NCBI GenBank assembly: GCA_029777145.1
Contig: JAKOSS010000483.1
Span: 1-9,188 of the forward strand
Length of the DNA: 9,188 nucleotides
Direction of reading: 5' to 3'
Origin: Acidobacteriota bacterium
GTDB taxonomy: Bacteria; Acidobacteriota; Blastocatellia; Pyrinomonadales; Pyrinomonadaceae
A program made the translations under genes and the position numbers. Positions 1 to 6,229 of the stretch are shown one piece after another (position 1 is the first letter of the stretch; every line of letters begins with the position of its first letter). Under the pieces are notes generated by a model. That model ran no database searches. It had not been told where the DNA came from and saw only the letters and a list, made by a program, of their open reading frames with translations.

Positions 1-81
1 CAGAACCAACATGATCGTCATCGAAATCATGAGTTCCATCAACGAAAATCCGGCGGATCGATTTCTTGAAGGCTGTTTCAT
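1..81 (-). CDS. Partial prepilin (third pilin of second operon; PilW-like by position), cut by the left edge
   Basis: Only the first 27 codons are present; the frame is open to base 1. The fragment reads MKQPSRNRSAG then FSLMELMISMTIMLVL. This is a textbook class III (type IV pilin) signal: a basic 11-residue leader, a Gly before the cleavage point, Phe at mature +1, Glu at +5 and then a hydrophobic helix. The ATG at 79-81 lies 4 nt after the stop of the PilV-like gene, with a short GAG 4 nt before it, so translation is probably coupled. The upstream operon runs FimT/GspH-PilV-PilW, so by position this should be a PilW-like minor pilin. The fragment itself cannot separate PilW from other prepilins. 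The prepilin call is secure; the subclass is inference. Confidence 0.85.
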   Translation of the reverse strand, partial: MKQPSRNRSAGFSLMELMISMTIMLVL

Positions 82-85
82 TGTC

Positions 86-595
86 TCAGTTACCCCTTGT
101 GCGGCGAAGTACGACAGTCGTTGGAATAGCGGTCTGCCATCCGGGCGTCGGTGCGGCCAGCGACACGGTCACTGTAATTTCTTTTAGGCTGGTTCCGGCG
201 GACTCGTCCTGAACACCACTCAACTGCGGGTTGTTGTCGACCTTGATTTGAACCTTGAATACACTTCCGTCTGCAGAAACGACGGTCTTGGCCGGCTTCG
301 TTCCGCCGGTGAGCGCGGCGTCCGTGGCATAAGGAGTGAATTTCAGGCTTCGGATCTGCTCAACTTCCTGCTGAAGCACTGACAGAGCCTGAGCTCTCGA
401 ATTGTTCCCCGCGTTGTAGTTGATGGTGTACACGAACGTTGCGAAAACGCCGAGCAGCGCGACGGTCACGATCACAAACCCGATCACGACTTCAATCAGA
501 GTAAATCCGCGCTCGCCGTTTTGAACAGGGACGTTCGTGCCAGTCTCTCCCTTCCGAACTGAACCGGGTTCTTCAAATGTGTATTGTTCACTCAT
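86..595 (-). CDS. PilV-like minor pilin, second operon
   Basis: A prepilin of 169 aa from the start chosen here. Residues 28-30 are ERG and the mature protein would begin FTLIEVVIGFVIVTVALLG, with Glu at +5 and one long hydrophobic helix that anchors it in the inner membrane before assembly. The 30-residue leader is long and mixed in charge. Later segments (ALSVLQQEVEQIRSLKF and beta-rich VSADGSVFKVQIKVD) resemble PilV/GspI-type pilins, which sit in the tip-priming minor-pilin complex. I chose ATG 593-595 because GAGG (minus strand of 601-604) lies 5 nt before it. An ATG at 608-610 would add five residues (MTEAD) but has no visible ribosome site. It is tightly placed between the FimT-like gene (stop at 615) and the partial pilin (ATG at 81), so it is in one operon. 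The mature part has no cysteine. Pilin identity is firm; PilV subclass is moderate. Confidence 0.85.
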   Translation of the reverse strand: MSEQYTFEEPGSVRKGETGTNVPVQNGERGFTLIEVVIGFVIVTVALLGVFATFVYTINYNAGNNSRAQALSVLQQEVEQIRSLKFTPYATDAALTGGTKPAKTVVSADGSVFKVQIKVDNNPQLSGVQDESAGTSLKEITVTVSLAAPTPGWQTAIPTTVVLRRTRGN

Positions 596-600
596 ATCTG

Positions 601-604
601 CCTC
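601..604 (-). promoter_or_regulatory. Ribosome binding site that decides the PilV-like start
   Basis: GAGG on the minus strand, 5 nt before ATG 593-595. The alternative ATG at 608-610 has no comparable site, so this favours the shorter protein. Confidence 0.55.
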
Positions 605-614
605 GGTCATTCAA

Positions 615-1556
615 TTACTGGCATTTGCCGTTGGTCCGTACCCACATTGGTGACTGACACACACATCCTGTTTGAGAAGGCTTCTGACCGTAAGTGCAGT
701 AAACGACATTCGGAGTGGGAGTCGGTGTCGGAGTCGGCGTCGGAGTCGGCGTCGGAGTCGGAGTCGGTGCCGGCGTCGGAGTCGGTGCCGGAGTCGGAGT
801 CGGCGTCGGAGTCGGCGTCGGCGTCGGTGTCGGTGTCGGCGTTTGAGTTGGCGTTTGAGTTGGCGTTGGCGTCGAAGTCGGAGTTTGAGTTGGCGTGGGC
901 GTCGGAATCGGAGGTGCAGGAGCGGTGCCGACGAGCACTTCGGGATTGATCTGACTGTTCGTATCGACTGACGAAACCGATGGATTGCTCACGATCGGAA
1001 CCGTTTCGCCGCCGGTCAGCAGACTCACGGTTCCGGTTGCTGACAAAGAGACAATCGAGGCATTCGATGAATTCGCGGTCTCGGCGGTGCACTCGCCGTT
1101 GCAGAAGTAGAAAACGGGATTGACCGCAACGGGAATAGCGGACCCATCGGTGACCGACACCTGTCCCCGTTGATTGAAGCGGATCGTGATCGGATAAACG
1201 AGATTTGACCCGCTGATCCTGACATCGCTGCGATCAGCGAAATCAACCACCTGAGTTTCGGCCTCGTCGAGGACGCCGTTTTGATTCAAGTCGATCGTGA
1301 CGCTGTACGATGTAGCGTTCAGGATAGCGAGTCTCGCCTGCCCATCGACCAAACCCGCGCGCCGCTTTACGGAGTCGTACCGGGCTCGCTCCAGCTTGAC
1401 TTTGAATTCACGCGCAATGTTTTGTCTTTGCAGCTGGGGACTCGAATTCCCAAAACGTCCGATTGCCAACGTAACCAGAATGGAAGTGACAGTCAGGACA
1501 ATAACGATCTCAAGAATGGATTTACCGCTTTGGGAGTTGAAATTGTCATTATCCAT
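615..1556 (-). CDS. FimT/GspH-like minor pilin with a Pro-Thr stalk and tetra-cysteine tail
   Basis: 313 aa, first gene of the second minor-pilin operon. Residues 1-11 end in Gly, followed by [19 protein letters not shown]: Glu at +5 and a hydrophobic helix fit a type IV prepilin, but Lys at +1 is unusual. Residues about 40-210 look like a FimT/GspH globular domain. They include a canonical EF-hand-type loop, [12 protein letters not shown] (89-100), the kind of acidic loop I recall in FimT-like pilins, and a CNGEC pair. Residues 218-282 are a 65-residue Pro-Thr alternation with a few Gln, Ser and Ala. The last 31 residues (283-313) carry Cys in the pattern C-x10-C-x-C-x11-C. FimT-class pilins are usually about 150-220 aa, so stalk and tail are additions. 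AAAGGAG lies 6 nt before the ATG. It is followed 4 nt later by the PilV-like gene. I infer a pilus-tip protein displaying a disulfide-closed knob on a rigid stalk. Confidence 0.88.
   Translation of the reverse strand: MDNDNFNSQSGKSILEIVIVLTVTSILVTLAIGRFGNSSPQLQRQNIAREFKVKLERARYDSVKRRAGLVDGQARLAILNATSYSVTIDLNQNGVLDEAETQVVDFADRSDVRISGSNLVYPITIRFNQRGQVSVTDGSAIPVAVNPVFYFCNGECTAETANSSNASIVSLSATGTVSLLTGGETVPIVSNPSVSSVDTNSQINPEVLVGTAPAPPIPTPTPTQTPTSTPTPTQTPTQTPTPTPTPTPTPTPTPTPAPTPTPAPTPTPTPTPTPTPTPTPTPNVVYCTYGQKPSQTGCVCQSPMWVRTNGKCQ
711..905 (-). repeat. Degenerate hexanucleotide tandem repeat encoding the Pro-Thr stalk
   Basis: About 195 bp of a 6-bp repeat, gtcgga or gtcggc with variants on the plus strand, in frame with the FimT-like pilin and read there as 65 residues of alternating Pro and Thr. 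The part near 841-900 holds a higher-order 12-mer, gtttgagttggc, twice in tandem and once more nearby, giving the Gln-Thr variants. The unit is a multiple of three, so gain or loss of units changes stalk length without a frameshift. The same repeat makes low-complexity Ser-Glu, Arg-Ser and Asp-Ser frames that are not genes. Confidence 0.95.
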
Positions 1557-1562
1557 TTGGTT

Positions 1563-1569
1563 CTCCTTT
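1563..1569 (-). promoter_or_regulatory. Strong ribosome binding site of the stalked pilin gene
   Basis: AAAGGAG on the minus strand, 6 nt before ATG 1554-1556. It is the best Shine-Dalgarno sequence in the pilin region and supports this start for the first gene of the second operon. Confidence 0.75.
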
Positions 1570-1570
1570 C

Positions 1571-1604
1571 AATTGAGCAAGCGTGAAGTGAAATTGTCTC
1601 AATT
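1571..1604 (-). other. Inverted repeat in the 5' leader, next to the ribosome site
   Basis: AATTGAG (1571-1577) and CTCAATT (1598-1604) are perfect 7-bp complements separated by 20 nt. On the minus-strand transcript the hairpin would end 1 nt before the AAAGGAG ribosome site. The stem is AT-rich and the loop long, so stability is modest. It may be chance, or a leader structure affecting translation of the second operon. Confidence 0.3.
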
Positions 1605-1623
1605 CGGGAATGCTCCCCTTATT

Positions 1624-1652
1624 TTTTAACATATGGTGTTAAACTCTGTCAA
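1624..1652 (-). promoter_or_regulatory. Candidate promoter of the second minor-pilin operon
   Basis: On the minus strand TTGACA (1647-1652) matches the -35 consensus. A 17-18 nt spacer leads to TTAAAA/TAAAAA, a weak -10 near 1623-1629. The spacer contains GTTTAAC (1638-1644), 2 nt after TTGACA, the same arrangement as before the first pilin operon. A 19-bp palindrome overlaps the spacer and -10. The position, about 90 nt before the pilin ATG and downstream of a terminator, suits the start of a separate transcription unit. Confidence 0.5.
1625..1643. promoter_or_regulatory. 19-bp palindrome overlapping the candidate promoter (possible operator)
   Basis: TTTAACA-TATGG-TGTTAAA: perfect 7-bp arms with a 5-bp centre, overlapping the spacer and -10 of the candidate promoter. 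A further GTTTAAC copy (plus strand) lies at 1668-1674. The symmetry fits a dimeric regulator site, but no regulator can be named from the sequence. Confidence 0.4.
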
Positions 1653-1723
1653 CGATTGCTGGTAGTTGTTTAACATTCTTGATAAAATGCCGACGAATAG
1701 CGTGCCGTACTTTGATTGCAGGT

Positions 1724-1761
1724 AAAAGAAAAAGCGTCCAAACCATAAATGGTATGGACGC
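1724..1761 (-). terminator. Rho-independent terminator after pilX
   Basis: Hairpin arms GCGTCCA (1734-1740) and TGGACGC (1755-1761) extend after one A/A mismatch through ACCA/TGGT to a 4-nt loop. On the minus strand the stem is followed by TTTTTCTTTT (1724-1733). It begins 24 nt after the pilX stop. It separates the pilX operon from the second pilin operon. Confidence 0.85.
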
Positions 1762-1785
1762 CAATGATCGATAACCGTTCGACCG

Positions 1786-4596
1786 CTATTCGTTAACGCG
1801 TTCGAATCCGGTGAATGAAATCAGATAGACATACGGAGTTCCCGGTGGAAGTCGGCTTGGATCTTTGAACGACTCCTCAAAGGTCCAATCACGTGTCGGA
1901 GGGGTGTAAACCGTGTTGCAGCATTTGTGTCGTCCGTTGCTGTTATAGGCGTTGAACAGGTTGATGAACGAACCCGAATAGTTGAGCCTCTTTCCGGACC
2001 AAGTCTCAAGAAACCTCGGGAAGTTGATCAATCCTCCGTTTTGATTTCCGGTAAGACCGGCATTTGGTGAATAGCCCGTTATCGGGTCTCCCGCCAGCAT
2101 TGCGAATCTGACCTGCGTGTTTGCCGCGACCCGACTCGAAGGTGAATTGGGAGATGTAAAACTTTGGGCGTCGTTCCAACTGCTTGAGAGAATGTTGACA
2201 ATGTCCCCGATGATCGAGGCCGGAATATGGAGGGAGGTATTATACGGGGAGTAGCGCTCGGATGTTGAAACGTTTGTGCCGCCCGCAACCGCCACCGACG
2301 TGGCATTGAAATTACCCTGAACGAATACTGAGTCCTCGGAAGCCAACGTGAAGCCCTTCGTGTTTCCCGGAGTCGCGGCGTCGTAGATACCGGGTAACGT
2401 GACTCCGTCGATCAGGCGAACGGCGCGCCGATAAAACGCATGGTCCGTGACGGCCGCCTGCGCCGCGTTGACCTGCGAATCCGCTGTCGGAGCTTCGTCG
2501 GTGTAGTCGGTTCGGATCTGACCGTCATTGTCAACATCTTCCTCGATCAACGAGCTTTCGTTCGGATTAACGTCCTCCATGTCGTAAACTCCGTCGAAGT
2601 CGGCATCGCCGCGGCGATCTGAAAAATACACGACCCATCCCCGGTTCTGTGGAATATCGGAGCTCGTAAGACCGGTGTTGCCGTGTGCAAGCGCCCAAGG
2701 CGTGGTCTTCGGAAGCTTCCCGTCCCAAGTTCCGTTCAAAAAACTGCGCAGGTTTGCGACGTCAATATCCACGACGCTCAGGACGCCGTTCTTGTAAACG
2801 TTGCCGCTGCTGAGTCCCGAAGTACTGTCGCGGCGGTTGCCTTCGCGTGTATCGTGTAGTTGTATCGGAAACGGAACGATGACATATCTGCTTGACTGCG
2901 AAGTACCGTTTATCGAGGCAATTCGGTAGTGCGCCGATTCGTTATTTGAAGTGCTCGACGTACCGGAGTTCTTGATGCTTCCCGTGAATGCGTCATCTGC
3001 GGTGCACCCGGAACCGGGACATTGGGAAGCCGGATTCGTGATAGACGTCGCCACGTTCTTGAATCGCGTGACAAGATTGAGCGGTTGGGAATTGACCGTA
3101 AAACTCGACGCATAGGCGGTCGAGCCGTTCGGAATTGCCGGACCTGGGATAACGAACCGCTGAAGCTTGATCACCGAGCGCGAATCGTTCGCCGCCGTGT
3201 AACCGGTCACCGCGAGGCTCGAGGTGCTGCCGCCGATTACCGGTTCTGTCAATCCAAGACTAAGGATGTCCTGCGTAACATCTTCGGAGATCGGGCGCTC
3301 GTTGTCATAATCGAAGGTCACTAGTTCGACCTTGATCCAAACCTCGCGCCCGTCAACTGCGAGTCGATTTCCATTGACCGCCGTTGCGGTATAGCCGTCC
3401 AACATCGGCAACGGTTGATATCCAAGCGATGAGCCCAGTGAACCATCGAGTCTGACTCCGCACGGCGTCGACATCGAAACGCCGGCACACTGAGGAAGCC
3501 GGTCCCTTGAATCGGCGAGACTGATACGCATTCCTTCTTTGTTCGCGTAACGTTCCCTCGCGATGATTCCTTGCTCGTCCCGTCCGTTGGTGACGGCGAC
3601 AACCGAACCCCCGACGTTCTCCATGTCGCCAATGTTCTTTCCGCGTCGGATCATCTCGATCAGGGGCGCCGGCAATCGATCCAACGGCAAGGTCAACTGT
3701 TTAGCGCTGGTCACAACGTTACCCTCGAACGTTCGCGAGAACGACGACCACGACGAGTTGCGCACGCAACGCGGGTACGGAAAGTTGCGCCCCGTGTTAT
3801 CCCTGAGAATTCCGCCGGAGCCCTGCGAGCAGGTGACACTTCCCCGATTGTAGGGGAGCTGCGTATCAACATTGTTGGTATTCTGCGCGTAAACGGCCGC
3901 ACTCTGTTCGGCGGACGTTTGAGCGGCGCCGTTCTTCCAAATGTCGCGGATCAGTTCACCGCCGATAGTTACTTTCGACTTAAAGCGAATGTCGTTTCCA
4001 TTGGAGTGAACGAAGAAATTCCCGTTCGTGTGCACGCGCCCGTTCATCAGAAACGTCGGCGGGTCAGTAACTTCAAGGTCGTCCTGATAAAAGGCACCGA
4101 ACTGAAAGACAGGGATTCGATCGTTGAAAAACCTCCGGCGAACCTGGGTCTCGACGCCCGTGACGTTGTCGTGGGTTGTGACGTCGATCTGCCATTCGTC
4201 CCGAAGGCTGATGAGTCCTTGATACTGTCCTTTCGTCTGTGTCACAACGCTTGCTTCCCGAAGCTGCGTAATGCGTTTGACGAACGTGTACCCGTTTTCG
4301 GAAAAATAAGGCACCGCACGGTTTTCGATGTTGGCAATGTCCTGACTGGTCGGGATCAGCTTGTTTTCGACGACGGTGGCGAAATCGCGGGTCGCGTCTT
4401 CAAGCGCGGCCTCGCCGGCGTTGAACGCGCGGCTTTCCGCGGTGTCATTGGAAGTGATCGCTGTTTCGGCCACGGTGCGTGAAAGCACGAACGCCGTGAA
4501 GCCAAGTAGCATCACCATAACCAACAACGCGATGACCATCGCCGCGCCTCGTTCGGAGGAACTCCGGAATAACGTAATCACTTTTTCTCGCTTCAT
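1786..4596 (-). CDS. pilX: Very large PilX-like minor pilin-associated protein
   Basis: 936 aa, last gene of the first minor-pilin operon. The N-terminus (residues 10-40) reads FRSSSERG then AAMVIALLVMVMLLGFTAFVLS, the PilX_N pattern. It lacks the usual Glu at +5, as the related GspK family does. Residues 184-192 are MNGRVHTNG, a segment I associate with long PilX-like proteins of acidobacteria. Residues 664-675 (DADFDGVYDMED) and 687 onward (DVDNDG) are two DxDxDG calcium-type loops, placed after WVVYFSDRRG. Eight cysteines are visible, mostly as near neighbours, including CC at 892-893; they suggest disulfides in the envelope. Proteobacterial PilX proteins are roughly 150-200 aa, so this has several hundred extra residues, perhaps an adhesive or PilY1-like tip role (inference). 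I chose ATG 4594-4596; an in-frame start at 4710 would overlap pilW and put 38 basic residues before the signal. Gap to pilW is 16 nt. Confidence 0.88.
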   Translation of the reverse strand: MKREKVITLFRSSSERGAAMVIALLVMVMLLGFTAFVLSRTVAETAITSNDTAESRAFNAGEAALEDATRDFATVVENKLIPTSQDIANIENRAVPYFSENGYTFVKRITQLREASVVTQTKGQYQGLISLRDEWQIDVTTHDNVTGVETQVRRRFFNDRIPVFQFGAFYQDDLEVTDPPTFLMNGRVHTNGNFFVHSNGNDIRFKSKVTIGGELIRDIWKNGAAQTSAEQSAAVYAQNTNNVDTQLPYNRGSVTCSQGSGGILRDNTGRNFPYPRCVRNSSWSSFSRTFEGNVVTSAKQLTLPLDRLPAPLIEMIRRGKNIGDMENVGGSVVAVTNGRDEQGIIARERYANKEGMRISLADSRDRLPQCAGVSMSTPCGVRLDGSLGSSLGYQPLPMLDGYTATAVNGNRLAVDGREVWIKVELVTFDYDNERPISEDVTQDILSLGLTEPVIGGSTSSLAVTGYTAANDSRSVIKLQRFVIPGPAIPNGSTAYASSFTVNSQPLNLVTRFKNVATSITNPASQCPGSGCTADDAFTGSIKNSGTSSTSNNESAHYRIASINGTSQSSRYVIVPFPIQLHDTREGNRRDSTSGLSSGNVYKNGVLSVVDIDVANLRSFLNGTWDGKLPKTTPWALAHGNTGLTSSDIPQNRGWVVYFSDRRGDADFDGVYDMEDVNPNESSLIEEDVDNDGQIRTDYTDEAPTADSQVNAAQAAVTDHAFYRRAVRLIDGVTLPGIYDAATPGNTKGFTLASEDSVFVQGNFNATSVAVAGGTNVSTSERYSPYNTSLHIPASIIGDIVNILSSSWNDAQSFTSPNSPSSRVAANTQVRFAMLAGDPITGYSPNAGLTGNQNGGLINFPRFLETWSGKRLNYSGSFINLFNAYNSNGRHKCCNTVYTPPTRDWTFEESFKDPSRLPPGTPYVYLISFTGFERVNE

Positions 4597-4612
4597 AATC
4601 GGCCGACACCTA

Positions 4613-5662
4613 TTAGCTTGATTCGTAACGAAGGTTCTTTGTGCTGATGAACTCGCGGATCGTAATCGGAACGCGCGCGGCGGGGCTGCTTGATGTCGGA
4701 TCGCCCGCAATCGTCAGCGAAACTTGAATCTGAACAACCGAGTTCATCTTCATTTGGTTCTCGCGGCCGCCATTGTCGCTCGACGGATCGTCGGTGACCG
4801 ATCCGTCTTCCATGAAGTAACGGACTTGAAAGTCGCTGACGTTGTAGACGAGCTCACGCGTCTCGATCTGTTGGTTAGCGGGGCTTCCGGCCTTGTTGCC
4901 AAATGTCTTACGGACCAGAACACCTGCCGGGGTCACGCTGTAGCCGACAAGGTTGACGCGTTTGAGAGTGCCGCCTCCGGAAACGGTAACAAGCAAACTG
5001 CCGGACTCACCGGTTCCCGAAGCCGATTGATTCAGCCCGAGCGGATCCGCGGAACCGGGTGCAAGCTGGATGGTCTTCGTATTCGGTATCGAAGTGGCAG
5101 TGCCAATTACTTGCGTAGTCCCGGATGAAGATTCGAACAAATAAACGTCGTACTGGTTGCAAACCGACGCAGCGCCGTTGGCCGTATTGATGTTCACGGA
5201 ACTACCGCTCGCGGTTGCGGAGTTGTAATTGACGAGAAGCCCGTCGTTGAACGTGAGATCACGACTCACGAAATTCACCACATCGGTCTGGGCCTCGACA
5301 TTAAGGTCGTTGGAATTGATCTGGTTCCCGGCGACAATGGACGTCACGAGATCTCGTTCGTTGTCGGCATCCGATTTGACTCCGAAGAGCGACCTTGCAA
5401 TGTTGTCGGGTCCGTTTCCTCCGGTCCGGTGATAACCGAGTCCGGCGTTGATCGCGTCCCGCCGAATATATTCAAGCGCGATCCGGGCGCTGCGCATCTG
5501 GTCGATACGTGAGACGACCGTCGCCCGTTGAATGTGTGCGATCGATGCGACACTGTACACGGCGGCGACCGCGATCAGGAAGACGGTAAGGGAAACGAGG
5601 AGTTCGACAAGCGAAAACCCCGAAGATCTCTCGGCGCGTTTTAAGGCAGCGTCTTTTCTCAT
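4613..5662 (-). CDS. pilW: PilW-like minor pilin
   Basis: 349 aa. Leader residues 1-15 (MRKDAALKRAERSSG) precede FSLVELLVSLTVFLIAVAAVY: Phe at +1, Glu at +5 and a hydrophobic helix, a standard prepilin signal for PilD-type peptidase. The following RIDQMRSARIALEYIRRDAINAGLGYHR is the PilW/GspJ-type signature, in which a conserved helix ends in an RxD..NAG motif. The rest is beta-rich, with a Gly/Ser-rich stretch (ASGTGESGSLLVTVSGGG). The length suits PilW proteins, which are larger than FimT and PilV. In known systems PilW joins PilV, PilX and FimU in the complex that primes pilus assembly. The start lies 2 nt after the stop of the PilV-like gene, implying translational coupling; no strong ribosome site is visible. 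Only one cysteine was seen, so no internal disulfide is expected. Confidence 0.88.
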   Translation of the reverse strand: MRKDAALKRAERSSGFSLVELLVSLTVFLIAVAAVYSVASIAHIQRATVVSRIDQMRSARIALEYIRRDAINAGLGYHRTGGNGPDNIARSLFGVKSDADNERDLVTSIVAGNQINSNDLNVEAQTDVVNFVSRDLTFNDGLLVNYNSATASGSSVNINTANGAASVCNQYDVYLFESSSGTTQVIGTATSIPNTKTIQLAPGSADPLGLNQSASGTGESGSLLVTVSGGGTLKRVNLVGYSVTPAGVLVRKTFGNKAGSPANQQIETRELVYNVSDFQVRYFMEDGSVTDDPSSDNGGRENQMKMNSVVQIQVSLTIAGDPTSSSPAARVPITIREFISTKNLRYESS

Positions 5663-5664
5663 TT

Positions 5665-6228
5665 CTAATTTACCGGGAGCTTCGCGATGATTGTGGATTC
5701 AACCTCGGACCGTTGAAGCGACCCGACAAAGTATCGGACGCTGACCGTGAAGATCCTCTTCCTGACGGCGCCGTTCTCAATGATGTCGGTAATCTCGATC
5801 TTTCGTTCGATCCCCGGCACCACAGGACTGCTGTTTGTCGTTCCATCCACGACACACGAGGCGATGGCGTCGCATGAATCGTCCTCGGTTCCGAATATTC
5901 CGTCGGCGCCCGGATCTTCCCGGATCGGACGCCAATCCGTTACAAAGATTCCGCCGTTGTTGCCAACCTTGTTCTGGAGAGCATTCCAGTTGTACAAAAC
6001 GCTGTCAGGGGCATCGAACGCCAGCATGTCGCGAACGGAGAATATTGTCTCCATCGTCGAGCGAACCGTCTCTTTTGATAAGGTCCGTTTTTCCGTTTCC
6101 TGCATTGAAAGCAACGAATATGACATCGCCGACATGGTTGCGAGCACGCCGACGAGCAGAATCACCATGGCGATTATCGTTTCGATCAATGAAAATCCGG
6201 ACGATTGACTGGCTGAACGGTTTTGCAT
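5665..6228 (-). CDS. pilV: PilV-like minor pilin, first operon
   Basis: 187 aa from ATG 6226-6228. The leader MQNRSASQSSG is followed by FSLIETIIAMVILLVGVLATMSAM, a canonical prepilin signal with Glu at +5. LIE..IAMVIL.VGVL is typical of PilV/GspI, which share that stretch and the later METEK-like helix (here MQETEKRTLSKETVRSTMETIF). Residues 105-117, DPGADGIFGTEDD, form a calcium-type acidic loop of a kind found in surface proteins. Cys119 and Cys125 are close enough for a disulfide. An in-frame start at 6603 would add 125 residues antiparallel to nothing but overlapping the upstream gene, and would bury the signal, so I reject it. The gene starts 1 nt after the FimT/GspH-like stop (TGATATG) and ends 2 nt before pilW, so it is inside one operon. 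Confidence 0.87.
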   Translation of the reverse strand: MQNRSASQSSGFSLIETIIAMVILLVGVLATMSAMSYSLLSMQETEKRTLSKETVRSTMETIFSVRDMLAFDAPDSVLYNWNALQNKVGNNGGIFVTDWRPIREDPGADGIFGTEDDSCDAIASCVVDGTTNSSPVVPGIERKIEITDIIENGAVRKRIFTVSVRYFVGSLQRSEVESTIIAKLPVN

Positions 6229-6229
6229 A

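Noticed and set aside
711..905. CRISPR array or other spaced repeat
   Set aside because: The 6-bp units are contiguous with no spacers, and they are in frame within a gene.
584..949. Plus-strand frame of Ser-Glu/Ser-Ala repeats, with overlapping Arg-rich and Asp-Ser frames (607-1092, 672-971)
   Set aside because: These are the same hexanucleotide tract read in other frames. The minus-strand Pro-Thr frame is continuous with a real pilin with a good ribosome site and operon position.
3571..4482. 303-codon open frame on the plus strand
   Set aside because: It lies wholly antisense to pilX, has no recognisable domain, and pilX has a clear signal helix and conserved segments. Long antisense frames are common in sequence of this composition.
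4597..4710. 38-residue N-terminal extension of PilX
   Set aside because: It overlaps the end of pilW and adds a basic stretch before the membrane helix. ATG 4594-4596 gives a normal leader.
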